In this document: in pieces, positions 25,307-33,701 of the stretch | How the letters are laid out: every line of letters begins with the position of its first letter | How positions within the stretch are numbered: position 1 is the first letter of the stretch | Assembly: GCF_004353915.1 (NCBI RefSeq) | Contig: NZ_SMRP01000016.1 | Coordinates: 1-64,000, forward strand | Length of the DNA: 64,000 nt | Direction of reading: 5' to 3' | Source of the DNA: Paraburkholderia silviterrae | Lineage (GTDB): Bacteria; Pseudomonadota; Gammaproteobacteria; Burkholderiales; Burkholderiaceae | Notes under the pieces: model-generated | What the model was told of the DNA's origin: nothing | Seen by the model: only the letters and a program-made list of their open reading frames with translations | The model's database searches: none | Translations under genes and position numbers: made by a program

Positions 25307-28078
25307 TCACGCGCCGGCACGCACGGGATCGGCGGCTTGCGTTGATTCCGCCTCATCCGCATCGACTTCATCCGCATGCCCTTCGGGCGCATCGACGAAA
25401 TCGATCGTCAAATTGCCCTCGGGCGAACTTGCCAGACGAATCTGCGCCGGCAGCGCACCGCTGGCCATGCGTGCCAGCAGCTCGCGCGAAACGGTGGGCA
25501 GCACGTGCTGGTTGAGGAACGCGTCGACGTTGCGTGCGCCCGAGTGGCGCTCGAGACAAAGCTCGGCTATCGCGTCGATCAGAGAATCGTCGCAGACGAA
25601 CGCGACGTCGTGCTGGCGGTGCAGGCGCTGCGCGACCTTCGCAAGCTTCAGGCGCACGATGGCGGCGAGCGCCGCCGCATCGAGCGGCCGGTAGACCAGC
25701 GTCTGGAAGCGTGCGAGCAGCGCAGGCTGAAAGTGCGCGAGCAATTGCGGACGGATTGCGTCGAGCAGCTGCGCATGCGAGACCGCCGGATTGTCGCCCG
25801 AGGCTTCGTCGATCTGCTCGCTGCCGAGATTGGAGGTCATCAGGATCACGCAATTGCGGAAGTCGATCTCGCGTCCCTCGCCGTCGCGCATCGTGCCGCG
25901 GTCGAACACCTGATAGAACAGATCGAGTACGTCACGATGGGCTTTCTCTACCTCGTCCAGCAGGATCACGCTATAGGGCCGTTGCCTCACGGCCTCGGTA
26001 AGAATGCCTCCGCGGCCGTAACCGACGTAACCCGGGGGCGAACCTTTCAACTGGGAAACCGTATGCGATTCCTGGTACTCCGACATATTGATCGTCGTGA
26101 GCGCAGCCTCGCCACCGAACAGCACGTCGGCGAGTGCGAGCGCCGTTTCGGTCTTGCCGACGCCGGACGGCCCGGCAAGCAAGAAGACGCCGAGTGGCGC
26201 GTGCTCGTTCTTAAGGCCTGCTTTGGCGGTCCGCAGGCTCTCAGCGAGCGCCGCGAGCGCGTCGTCCTGCGCGACCACGCGTGTGGAGAGCCGTGCTTCG
26301 AGCGCGAGCAGGCCGAGCAATTCATCTTCGACGAGGCTGCCCACCGGCACGCCCGTCCATTCGGCCACGACGCGCGCAACGGCATCGGCGTTGACATCCG
26401 CGAAGATCAGCGGTGCCTTGCCTTGGGCATTCGCTAGCGCTTGCCGTGCATGCACGAATGCTGCAGCGTCACGTGCCGACGGATCGGCCGTACGCAGCGT
26501 TTCGATTGCGTGCACCCGTTCGAGCTCGACTTCGTAGCGCGCGTGGAGCGCGGCGAGCTCCACCTGCGCGCCGGCGAGCGCCGTCTCCAGCGCCTCCTGC
26601 CGCGCGCTTGACGGCTCGATGCCCGCTTGCCGGTCGGCGTCGAGCGTGGCGCCTTCGAGTTCGAGCGTGGCCACGCGTGCGCGGGCGCGCTGCAGTTCCG
26701 CCGGCGGCGACTCCAGCCCCATGCGCACGCGCGCAGCGGCCGTGTCGATCAGATCGACCGCCTTGTCGGGCAATTGCCGCGCAGGGATATAGCGGCGCGA
26801 GAGCCTCACCGCGGCCACGAGCGCTTCGTCGCGGATGTGGACGTTGTGATAGCGCGCATAGCGCTCCTTGAGGCCGCGCAGCATGAGGCAGGCGGCATCG
26901 TCGTCGGGCTCTTCGACCTTGATGACCTGGAAGCGGCGCTCGAGAGCGGCATCGCGTTCGAAGTATTGCTTGTATTCCGACCACGTCGTGGCGGCTATCG
27001 TACGCAGTTCGCCTCGCGCGAGTGCAGGCTTGAGCAGGTTAGCGGCATCGGCGCCGCCGGCGGCGTTGCCTGCGCCAATCATCGTATGGGCCTCGTCGAT
27101 GAAGAGCAGGATGGGAACCGCCGAGGTCTGAACCTCGTCGATCACATTCTTCAGACGCTGCTCGAATTCGCCCTTCACGCCGGCGCCCGCCTGCAGCAGG
27201 CCCAGATCGAGCGTGAGAATGCGCACCTCGCGGATCACGTTCGGCACGGTGCCTTCGGCCACGCGCAGCGCGAGGCCTTCCACGAGCGCCGTCTTGCCGA
27301 CGCCCGGCTCGCCCACGAGGATCGGGTTGTTCTTGCGACGGCGCGCGAGCACGTCGACCATCTGCTGGATCTCGCGATCGCGTCCGAAGACCGGATCGAT
27401 CTTGCCGTCGCGCGCCTTCTGCGTAATGTCGATCGCGAAGCGTGCGAGGGCGTCGCCTTCGACTTTGTGGGGGGTAGAGGGGGGCAGACTGTTGGTCGTC
27501 GCGGTTGCGCCGGTCATTCCAGTCGTTTCGGTGGCGGCGAGGGTCGGCGTGCTTTGCGTCGTGGGTGCTGGCGGCTCTTCCACCGGCGCCTCGCACGTGC
27601 GGTTGCCCAGCCGTGGCAGCAGACGCCTGATCTGTGCGCTGGACATCGAGAGCAACGGCCAGGCGTTGCGCGCGCGCAGCACATGAGGCGCGTCGACGAT
27701 GGCCTGCAGCACATGCGCCGAGCGGATGACGATTTCGTCCGCCTCCGCCGAGGCGTGCAACGACGCGTCCTGGAGCACGGTGGCAAGTTGCGGCGAGAGT
27801 GCCGGGCGCCCGCGCAGACTGCGCGGCAGATGGTCGATTGCGCCGATCAGGGCGTCCCAGACTGCGTCGATATCGATGTCGTAATGCCGGACGATTGCGG
27901 GAATGTCCCCGTCGCCGGCTTCGATGAGCTTGAGCAGCCAGTGCTCGACGGTGATCTCGTCGGCGAGCCGCGTCTGACAAAGGCTTGCTGCCGCCTCGAG
28001 CGCGCTCGCGCAATGCGGGTTGAGCTGGCGCAGTAGCTGGCTGGTATCCCGCAAGGATTTCCTTCGGTCGTCGCGCAT
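25307..28078 (-). CDS. tssH: T6SS AAA+ ATPase TssH (ClpV)
   Basis: A 923-residue double AAA+ ATPase that disassembles the contracted TssBC sheath. An N-terminal Clp-type helical domain (about 1-150) precedes a first ATPase with Walker A GEPGVGKTA and Walker B LLFIDEAH, a coiled middle region, and a second ATPase with GPSGVGKTE and VILLDEVEKAH. The ATG at 28078 is preferred because AAGGA lies six bases upstream; ATGs at 28084 and 28123 lack spacing. The linker at residues 170-210 is rich in Pro, Thr and Ala. It is separated from hcp by 165 bases with a hairpin. Confidence 0.95.
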   Translation of the reverse strand: MRDDRRKSLRDTSQLLRQLNPHCASALEAAASLCQTRLADEITVEHWLLKLIEAGDGDIPAIVRHYDIDIDAVWDALIGAIDHLPRSLRGRPALSPQLATVLQDASLHASAEADEIVIRSAHVLQAIVDAPHVLRARNAWPLLSMSSAQIRRLLPRLGNRTCEAPVEEPPAPTTQSTPTLAATETTGMTGATATTNSLPPSTPHKVEGDALARFAIDITQKARDGKIDPVFGRDREIQQMVDVLARRRKNNPILVGEPGVGKTALVEGLALRVAEGTVPNVIREVRILTLDLGLLQAGAGVKGEFEQRLKNVIDEVQTSAVPILLFIDEAHTMIGAGNAAGGADAANLLKPALARGELRTIAATTWSEYKQYFERDAALERRFQVIKVEEPDDDAACLMLRGLKERYARYHNVHIRDEALVAAVRLSRRYIPARQLPDKAVDLIDTAAARVRMGLESPPAELQRARARVATLELEGATLDADRQAGIEPSSARQEALETALAGAQVELAALHARYEVELERVHAIETLRTADPSARDAAAFVHARQALANAQGKAPLIFADVNADAVARVVAEWTGVPVGSLVEDELLGLLALEARLSTRVVAQDDALAALAESLRTAKAGLKNEHAPLGVFLLAGPSGVGKTETALALADVLFGGEAALTTINMSEYQESHTVSQLKGSPPGYVGYGRGGILTEAVRQRPYSVILLDEVEKAHRDVLDLFYQVFDRGTMRDGEGREIDFRNCVILMTSNLGSEQIDEASGDNPAVSHAQLLDAIRPQLLAHFQPALLARFQTLVYRPLDAAALAAIVRLKLAKVAQRLHRQHDVAFVCDDSLIDAIAELCLERHSGARNVDAFLNQHVLPTVSRELLARMASGALPAQIRLASSPEGNLTIDFVDAPEGHADEVDADEAESTQAADPVRAGA

Positions 28079-28210
28079 GGGCATTCCTTCGGTCGTCGCG
28101 CCGGCTCGCGGCGGCGTTTGCATCCGGTCGCACGGGAAGCGGGTGCTTTCCGGTTCACCACGGTAAGGGCAAGAGGGACAGCCCGTGGCTCGGCCCCGGG
28201 CTGGAAAGGA

Positions 28211-28230
28211 ACCGGCATCGGAATGCCGGT
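28211..28230 (-). terminator. Hairpin after hcp, possible attenuator
   Basis: A perfect 8-bp stem (ACCGGCAT/ATGCCGGT) with a four-base loop lies 14 bases past the hcp stop; on the minus strand it is followed by a short pyrimidine run TTCCTTTCC. It may partly terminate transcription and protect the hcp message so that Hcp is made in excess of TssH. Confidence 0.45.
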
Positions 28231-28243
28231 CCGTGACACTGCA

Positions 28244-28729
28244 TCAGGAACGCTCGTTCCACGTGTCCTTGTGGATGATGTTGCCGTCCTTGTACGACCA
28301 CGTGATGGTCTCGTAGCGCAGTTCCACTTCCTCGAGGTGATTGTGCTTTTCGTACTCGGGGACCTTGATGTCGAGCATCTTCGGGCGGACCGCGACGATC
28401 TTCACGTTCTCCAGCTTCGTGTTGAAGTACTCCTTCTCCTTGCCCGCGTCGTCGATCTTGTACCACTTGATCTCCGCGGATTTGAGCGTCTGGCCGCTCG
28501 TGACCGCCTTGTAGAGATACGGCGTAGACGCGTCGGTTTCCTTCGTCAACGTGATCGGCGCGTGCACGCGCGTGCCGGTCAACTTGCCGGTATTGCCATC
28601 GGTCGGAATATGCAGACTGTGATCGAACGCGGTGACCTCGACGCTGCCTTCGCGGCCCTGCACAGTGACCGAGCCCTTGATGTCCGCGCCGCCGTCGTCC
28701 TTGAGCCACATATAGGCCGGAATTGCCAT
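28244..28729 (-). CDS. hcp: T6SS tube protein Hcp (TssD)
   Basis: A 161-residue protein forming hexameric rings that stack into the T6SS inner tube. The start MAIPAYMWLKDDGG and the segments GSVEVTAFDHSLHIPTD and ITLTKETDASTPYLYKA are typical Hcp. GGAG lies six bases before the ATG at 28729. The gene lies 105 bases downstream of the OmpA-fusion gene, with a hairpin in between, and may have its own promoter. Confidence 0.96.
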   Translation of the reverse strand: MAIPAYMWLKDDGGADIKGSVTVQGREGSVEVTAFDHSLHIPTDGNTGKLTGTRVHAPITLTKETDASTPYLYKAVTSGQTLKSAEIKWYKIDDAGKEKEYFNTKLENVKIVAVRPKMLDIKVPEYEKHNHLEEVELRYETITWSYKDGNIIHKDTWNERS

Positions 28730-28800
28730 GTTTAACTCCCTATTGCAGATCTGCTACGTACTACTTATTTTGCCCGGAGTCCGTCACCGGGCCTCACGAT

Positions 28801-28821
28801 CCCGAAGCGAAGCGCTTCGGG
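28801..28821. other. Hairpin between the OmpA-fusion gene and hcp
   Basis: A 9-bp perfect stem (CCCGAAGCG/CGCTTCGGG) closes on a three-base loop 13 bases past the stop of the OmpA-fusion gene. No T-run follows, so it may be a processing or stability element, or a weak terminator before a separate hcp promoter. Confidence 0.4.
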
Positions 28822-28834
28822 GGCTAAAAATTCG

Positions 28835-30565
28835 CTACTGTGCCGAAGGGGCTTGCTGCGCGGCGTCCGGGACCAGCGTGATCTCGACGCGCCGGTTGCG
28901 CGCGCGTCCGTCCTGCGTTTCGTTGTCCGCGATCGGGCGAGTGTCGCCGTAACCCTGAATGGCGAATTGTGTCGTGGGGATGCCCGAGGCGTCGACCAGC
29001 CAGTCACGCACGGCACTAGCACGCCCAACTGAAAGCTTCAGGTTGCTGGCGGGATCGCCCACATTGTCGGTGTGGCCAGCCACGAGGATCCGCTTGCCGG
29101 GGTGCGCCTTGATCAGCTCGAGCGCGCCGACCATCGCGCGTGTCGAACCCACCTTGAGTTGCGCCTTGCCGCTGTCGAACAGCGACATGCTGTCGAGCGT
29201 CACGACAGCGGGCGGCGGAGGCGGCGGCACGTACGACGCGATCGCATCGTTGAGCGGAGCGAGCAATTGCGCGCCGTGATACATGCCGAACGATAGCCGC
29301 AGGGGCACGCCCGTACGCGCATATCGCTCTAGCCGGTCGCGGTCGGCGACGAGCGCGACCAGGGCGTCGCGCCTCGCCGCGTCGTGCGTGGCTGGAATTG
29401 AGCGGAAGTGCTCCAGATCCGCGCCGATTTTCTTGAGCAGTGCTTCGTTGTTCCTCGCCGCGCCCCAGAACGCCACGGCGGCTGCGCAGGCGAGCAGTGC
29501 CAGCGCATGGCCCAGTGCGCTCAGACGTGGTGCGGCCCGTCGGTGGACGGGCATCGCTTCGATCAGCGGCTGTGGCAGAGGCCAGGGCGACGGCGAAGCG
29601 GCGACGGAGGCGGGCGCCACCTTCGTGCGCAGTTCGACGTCACGCTCCCAAGGCGAATCCGGCCCGCTTGCAGGTCCGCAGTCGATCCAGACGGCGCCAT
29701 GCAATGGCCACAGTGCCGCGGGCTGTCGACGGTCCGTGAGTGCGCCCATCACCACGCGCTGCGTCCAGTCGACGAGCGAGGCGATACCGGCGGCGCGGGT
29801 GGTTCGAGTCGCGGCATCCTGAACGCGGGATGTTTCCTGGACAGCATCTTCGGCGCCGCGAATTGCCGTTTCGAAGGCACTGGTGCTGGCGAGCGGCGTT
29901 ATCGACGCTACGCCGAACCACTGCGGATTATCTGTTGCGATATTGCCCGTGGGGAGCGCGTTCGGCCCCCGCCCGGCAAGACGCTGATAGATCGCCACAT
30001 AGCCGGGCAAGCGCGTGCCGAGCATGCGCGAAGCGTCAGCCATGGCCTGCCTTGCGAGCCTCAGCCTCTGGACGAGCGCGTCGGCGTTCGTATGCAACGC
30101 CGGCGCGACGCTGAGGACGACGCCATCGGGTGCGCGGCCGTCGCGCCACTGCCTGACCGCAACGGCCAGGCGCGGCAGCGCGTTCGGGTCATCGACGCGC
30201 AGCCAGATCGCGCCGTCGCCCACCCACGCGAGGCGCGTGGTGTCGTCGCGATCGAAGAGCGCCGCCAGACCGTCGCCGGTGAGCAGCACGAGGGGCATGC
30301 TGGTGTGCATGCCGCCCGGAATCGTCGAGGTCGCTGTGCCGAGTGCGGCGAGCACCTGGGCATTCTGCGCACGCGCGATGGCGAGCCGCCGGGTCCGCCA
30401 CGCGACAATGGCGAGCGCGGCGAGCGTGCCGACGGTCGTCAGCATCCAGACGGTGCTGCGTTCTAGCGGCAACACCAGCCAGATCACCGCAAGCGCAAGG
30501 GCGAGGGCGAAGAGGACGACCAGCCTGAGCGGGTAGCCACGTCCTTCGTTGGCGGCCGAGGTCAC
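28835..30565 (-). CDS. T6SS-associated TssM-like protein with C-terminal OmpA peptidoglycan-binding domain
   Basis: A 576-residue inner-membrane protein. Two membrane helices (about 13-31 and 38-54) precede a soluble region laid out like the N-terminus of TssM but without a P-loop (MPLVLLTGDGLAALF where TssM has its Walker A), then a third helix (about 380-402) and a segment PLRLSFGMYHGAQL resembling the corresponding TssM region. A five-proline stretch leads into an OmpA-like domain (about 475-565) with AGHTDNVGDPASNLKLS, RASAVRDWL and NRRVEI, which binds peptidoglycan. The GTG at 30565 overlaps the tssL stop (GTGA). Here TssL has no peptidoglycan domain, so this protein probably anchors the membrane complex to the wall, as TagL does elsewhere. 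Confidence 0.8.
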   Translation of the reverse strand: MTSAANEGRGYPLRLVVLFALALALAVIWLVLPLERSTVWMLTTVGTLAALAIVAWRTRRLAIARAQNAQVLAALGTATSTIPGGMHTSMPLVLLTGDGLAALFDRDDTTRLAWVGDGAIWLRVDDPNALPRLAVAVRQWRDGRAPDGVVLSVAPALHTNADALVQRLRLARQAMADASRMLGTRLPGYVAIYQRLAGRGPNALPTGNIATDNPQWFGVASITPLASTSAFETAIRGAEDAVQETSRVQDAATRTTRAAGIASLVDWTQRVVMGALTDRRQPAALWPLHGAVWIDCGPASGPDSPWERDVELRTKVAPASVAASPSPWPLPQPLIEAMPVHRRAAPRLSALGHALALLACAAAVAFWGAARNNEALLKKIGADLEHFRSIPATHDAARRDALVALVADRDRLERYARTGVPLRLSFGMYHGAQLLAPLNDAIASYVPPPPPPAVVTLDSMSLFDSGKAQLKVGSTRAMVGALELIKAHPGKRILVAGHTDNVGDPASNLKLSVGRASAVRDWLVDASGIPTTQFAIQGYGDTRPIADNETQDGRARNRRVEITLVPDAAQQAPSAQ

Positions 30566-31290
30566 GACTGAGGCTTCCCGGATAGCAAATGGGCAAGCTG
30601 CACATCGAGGGCGCCGTGCCAGACGAGCCAGACGAGAACGGCCACGATGGCGAGGAGACCCGCAGTCGCCCATGGCGAAAGCCGGTGCAACCAGTCAAAA
30701 GCACGGCGCGCAGTGTGATCGGAAGTGAACGGTTGAGCAGCGGCCGGGCGCAGCTTGGCGATCCTCGCGTGCAATGCGCTCACGAGCGCATCGAGCTTCG
30801 CTTCACCCTCGCGCGCGTAACGGCCGACAAAACCCATGCCGAGCACGGCCGAGTAGCATTCGAGGAGATCGACCTGTGCTGTGGGTTCGCGCAGGCGCTG
30901 CTCGAGACGCTCGAACACGCGCTCGCCGGCGTCGTGAATGCCGAAGCGCTCCACTTGAAGCGGCTGGAGTTCCCAGGCAGAGCGTGTGGCGCCCTTGAAG
31001 CAGCGCAGGGCGATCTCGTCGAGCAGGCCGCACTGGGCCATTTCCGCGTCGTTGCAAACCTCGTCGGCATAGCCGCGGCGGTGCAGTGCATCGGAAAAGT
31101 CGCGTGCGAGCTTGCGGCACTGCTCCTGCACCTCGTCGACGGACTTCGGCTCGCCGCCCGGCGCCAGCGAGGTGACGAACAGGGCCGTGTCGCGCAGCAG
31201 GTCGCGTATGCCGTCACCCGACGGATGTGCTTCCTTCGCGGTCGCACCCGGTAGCGCGGGCTCCCGGCGGCTAAGAGTCAGGGAGATCAT
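30562..31290 (-). CDS. tssL: T6SS membrane-complex protein TssL (DotU/IcmH)
   Basis: A 242-residue inner-membrane protein: a cytoplasmic helical hook domain (about 20-185) and one C-terminal membrane helix (about 205-228, TAGLLAIVAVLVWLVWHG). DotU features include DEIALRCFKGATRSAW, LQVERFGIHDAGERVFERL and ECYSAVLGMGFVGRYA. It lacks a C-terminal OmpA domain, which is provided by the next gene. The ATG at 31290 overlaps the tssK stop (ATGA), giving a coupled tssK-tssL-OmpA-fusion unit. Confidence 0.93.
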   Translation of the reverse strand: MISLTLSRREPALPGATAKEAHPSGDGIRDLLRDTALFVTSLAPGGEPKSVDEVQEQCRKLARDFSDALHRRGYADEVCNDAEMAQCGLLDEIALRCFKGATRSAWELQPLQVERFGIHDAGERVFERLEQRLREPTAQVDLLECYSAVLGMGFVGRYAREGEAKLDALVSALHARIAKLRPAAAQPFTSDHTARRAFDWLHRLSPWATAGLLAIVAVLVWLVWHGALDVQLAHLLSGKPQS

Positions 31291-32639
31291 GAGCGCAACA
31301 CCGCGTAGAGTTCGAGCGAGGCATCGGCTACCGATGCCGGCAGATAGACCTGGCATGCGCGCGCCGCGAGCATGCGCGCGTGCGCCGCGCTATTGGCATC
31401 GAGCGCGAAATATTGATTGTCGAGACGCACGGGAATCGCGGCCGGCACGCGTTGAACGGCCTTGAGCGCAATGCCGGGCAGCGCAGCGTTGACGATGTGC
31501 TCGACATCTTCGGGCGCGCCGATCTTGCACAGGCGCGGCACCTGCTCGACGAGTTCGAAGGCGCTCGCCGAGGCATTGACGGAGAGATACCAGTCGACCG
31601 GGCCGGCGACGAGGCGCTCGTCGTGAAACTGGCCCGCCCATGTGGTGGGTGTCTTGTGCTCGAGGCCGATCGATACCACGCGCGAGGGAATGATCGCGTC
31701 CAGCAGTTCTCGGATCATCGCCTCGAGCCGGGCGAAGACTTCGTCTGCGCACTCATGGTCGTAGACCGGGATATCCGCGAGATTCGAGTGGGTCGAGAAC
31801 GTCATGAGTGCGCTGACGAGCCGCGCGAGTGCCAGGTAGAGCTGCTCAGGCGGCCGCGCAGGATTGGCCGCGAAGTGCCGCAACTCGGGCCACGCGCCGT
31901 GAATGCAGTGCAGCAGCCAGAAGAGCTGCACGTCGGCCACGCCGTATTCGGCGACCTGCCCGACGCGCTCGCCGCGGCGCGTACCGAGCGCGGCGCTCTT
32001 CGCCTGCAAGATGTCGCCCAGACGATTGATGCGCTCGATGTGCAGCGGATGGCTGCCGAGCGTAAGGCAAGGCGGCACGAAGCGATGATCGACACGGAAT
32101 TGGCCGTTCGTCGTGCGCGTGAGCCGCGCGATCGCACAGACGGTGTCGTCTGCGTGGGATTCGAAGTCGAAGAGCAGCCGCACCGCGAGGCGCTCGGCTG
32201 CGATCTCGGTTTCCGTGCTGCCGTTCAGATCGTTGACCTTGATGAACTCGCGATACGAGCGGCGAGGGCGCGCGAGCGTCGTTTCATCCATGCGGCAGTT
32301 GCTGCCATTGGCGTCCGGCAGCGCGAGAGCCGCAAAAATGCCGATGCTCTGCGCATCAGCCGGCAGGCCGCGCGTGAGATCGCGGGCAGGGGGAAGCGCA
32401 TCGGCGACTGTCGTATCGACGGGCGTGCCGTCGGGAAAGCGCAGTTTGAGCGCGGTGAGCTTCAGGCGGCCGGTTTCCAGCGCCTCCTCGTCGATAGCGA
32501 CATCGAGCGTGCCCCACGCGCAGGCAAGGGCAGCGGTCGCGAGCTGCTGCATCGCGAATCCCGTATATCGATCCTGCTGCTGAAAATGCTGCTGGGCGAG
32601 GATGAGTCCCTCGTGCCACAGCGGTTTATGGATGCGCAT
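31287..32639 (-). CDS. tssK: T6SS baseplate protein TssK
   Basis: A 450-residue baseplate component that connects the baseplate to the TssL/TssM membrane complex. The family start IHKPLWHEGLILAQQHFQQQDRY defines the ATG at 32639; the open frame upstream is not conserved-looking. No strong ribosome site is visible. The middle region has RFVPPCLTLGSHPLH and the C-terminal half carries PVDWYLSV, all TssK landmarks. It is first in the minus-strand half, divergent from tssB. Confidence 0.94.
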   Translation of the reverse strand: MRIHKPLWHEGLILAQQHFQQQDRYTGFAMQQLATAALACAWGTLDVAIDEEALETGRLKLTALKLRFPDGTPVDTTVADALPPARDLTRGLPADAQSIGIFAALALPDANGSNCRMDETTLARPRRSYREFIKVNDLNGSTETEIAAERLAVRLLFDFESHADDTVCAIARLTRTTNGQFRVDHRFVPPCLTLGSHPLHIERINRLGDILQAKSAALGTRRGERVGQVAEYGVADVQLFWLLHCIHGAWPELRHFAANPARPPEQLYLALARLVSALMTFSTHSNLADIPVYDHECADEVFARLEAMIRELLDAIIPSRVVSIGLEHKTPTTWAGQFHDERLVAGPVDWYLSVNASASAFELVEQVPRLCKIGAPEDVEHIVNAALPGIALKAVQRVPAAIPVRLDNQYFALDANSAAHARMLAARACQVYLPASVADASLELYAVLRS

Positions 32640-33188
32640 ACGTGTAGTCGTTACCGCTGTTGTTCGACTTATGAAGGCGATATTTCGCTTTCCCCGTAAT
32701 CGCGACCGCAACGAGGCGTGATCGCAATGCGCGGAATCATGCCATCGCGACGCGATCAAGGCGATAAAAGCCGCTTGTTTACGAGATGGAATGGAAGATG
32801 AAATTAGAGTGCCAACTCTAAATGCAGATTTAAAATGTTGATAATTATCAATAAAAACGGCGATCAATGGCGCGATTCTTGCATGTCATTTAGTGAAATT
32901 TCCGCATCTTTAAATTCAATTTGAAGATGTGGGAATAGGTTTTATCCTAAATTGGCGATGCAATATGAATTAATTTTGTGGGCCTTTACTTTCGTCACCT
33001 GAATGGCATCTTTGACGGGGTTCAATCCAGACCGTTAAATAGCGGGCGCATAGAGCGCCGCTAGAACAGTGACCGCTATACGGGGTGCCGGACCCATATC
33101 TCCGAAGCCGGCTCATGCTGGTCGGGGGGCGTCATCCATCGTAGCGGACCGGTTCTGCGGACTTTCTCACACCAAATATGGAGTCCTG
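32640..33188. promoter_or_regulatory. Divergent tssK/tssB control region
   Basis: A 549-base, strikingly AT-rich non-coding stretch (especially 32780-33000) separating the two T6SS halves. It holds a sigma-54-like element towards tssB, a weaker one towards tssK, and a 7-bp dyad TTAGAGT-GCCA-ACTCTAA (32804-32821). No small gene could be supported. Low GC in a promoter region of a GC-rich genome is compatible with silencing by H-NS-type proteins. Confidence 0.6.
32868..32883 (+). promoter_or_regulatory. Sigma-54-like promoter reading towards tssB
   Basis: TGGCGC-N5-TTGCA matches the -24/-12 consensus TGGCAC-N5-TTGCA with one change and keeps the invariant GG-N10-GC spacing. It lies about 305 bases before the tssB start. 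On the other strand TGGCAC-N5-TTTC (32814 down to 32800) is a weaker match towards tssK, with the -12 GC altered to TC. Confidence 0.5.
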
Positions 33189-33701
33189 ATGGATAGCTTC
33201 CAGCGCGAAATTCCGAAATCCAGAGTTTCCATCACGCTTGATCTGCACACCGGCGGTGCCCAGAAGAAGGTCGAGTTGCCACTCAAACTGCTCGTTGCGG
33301 GCGACTTCAGCGCCGGCCGTGAGCATGCCCCCCTCGCAGCGCGCAAGAAGGTGAACATCGACAAGAACAACTTCGATGCCGTGCTCGCCGACTACGCGCC
33401 GGACCTGAAGTTCGCCGCCGACAACACCCTCGCAAGCGATGGCACCGAGTTGCCGGTAAATCTCTCGTTCCGCTCGATGAAGGACTTCGAGCCTGAACAC
33501 GTGGCCCGCCAGATTCCCGAATTGCGTGCTCTGCTCGCCATGCGCAACCTGCTGCGTGACCTCAAATCGAATCTGCTCGACAACGGCACCTTCCGACGCG
33601 AATTCGAAAAGATCCTCAAGGACAAGGGTCTCTCCGAGAAGCTGCGCGGCGAGCTCGCGCAGATCGCCACGGCGGCGACGCAGCAGGAAGGTCATGGCTG
33701 A
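33189..33701 (+). CDS. tssB: T6SS sheath small subunit TssB (VipA)
   Basis: A 170-residue protein that co-assembles with TssC into the contractile sheath. Landmarks are VELPLKLLVAGDFS, the conserved LPVNLSFRSMKDFEPEHVA and the IPELRALLAMRNLLRDLK helix. GGAG is five bases upstream of the ATG at 33189, ruling out the longer frame. It overlaps tssC by eight bases if the earlier tssC start is used. Confidence 0.96.
   Translation: MDSFQREIPKSRVSITLDLHTGGAQKKVELPLKLLVAGDFSAGREHAPLAARKKVNIDKNNFDAVLADYAPDLKFAADNTLASDGTELPVNLSFRSMKDFEPEHVARQIPELRALLAMRNLLRDLKSNLLDNGTFRREFEKILKDKGLSEKLRGELAQIATAATQQEGHG

Noticed and set aside
26627..28036. 469-codon open frame on the plus strand
   Set aside because: Antisense to the two-domain ATPase tssH; no motif or ribosome site.
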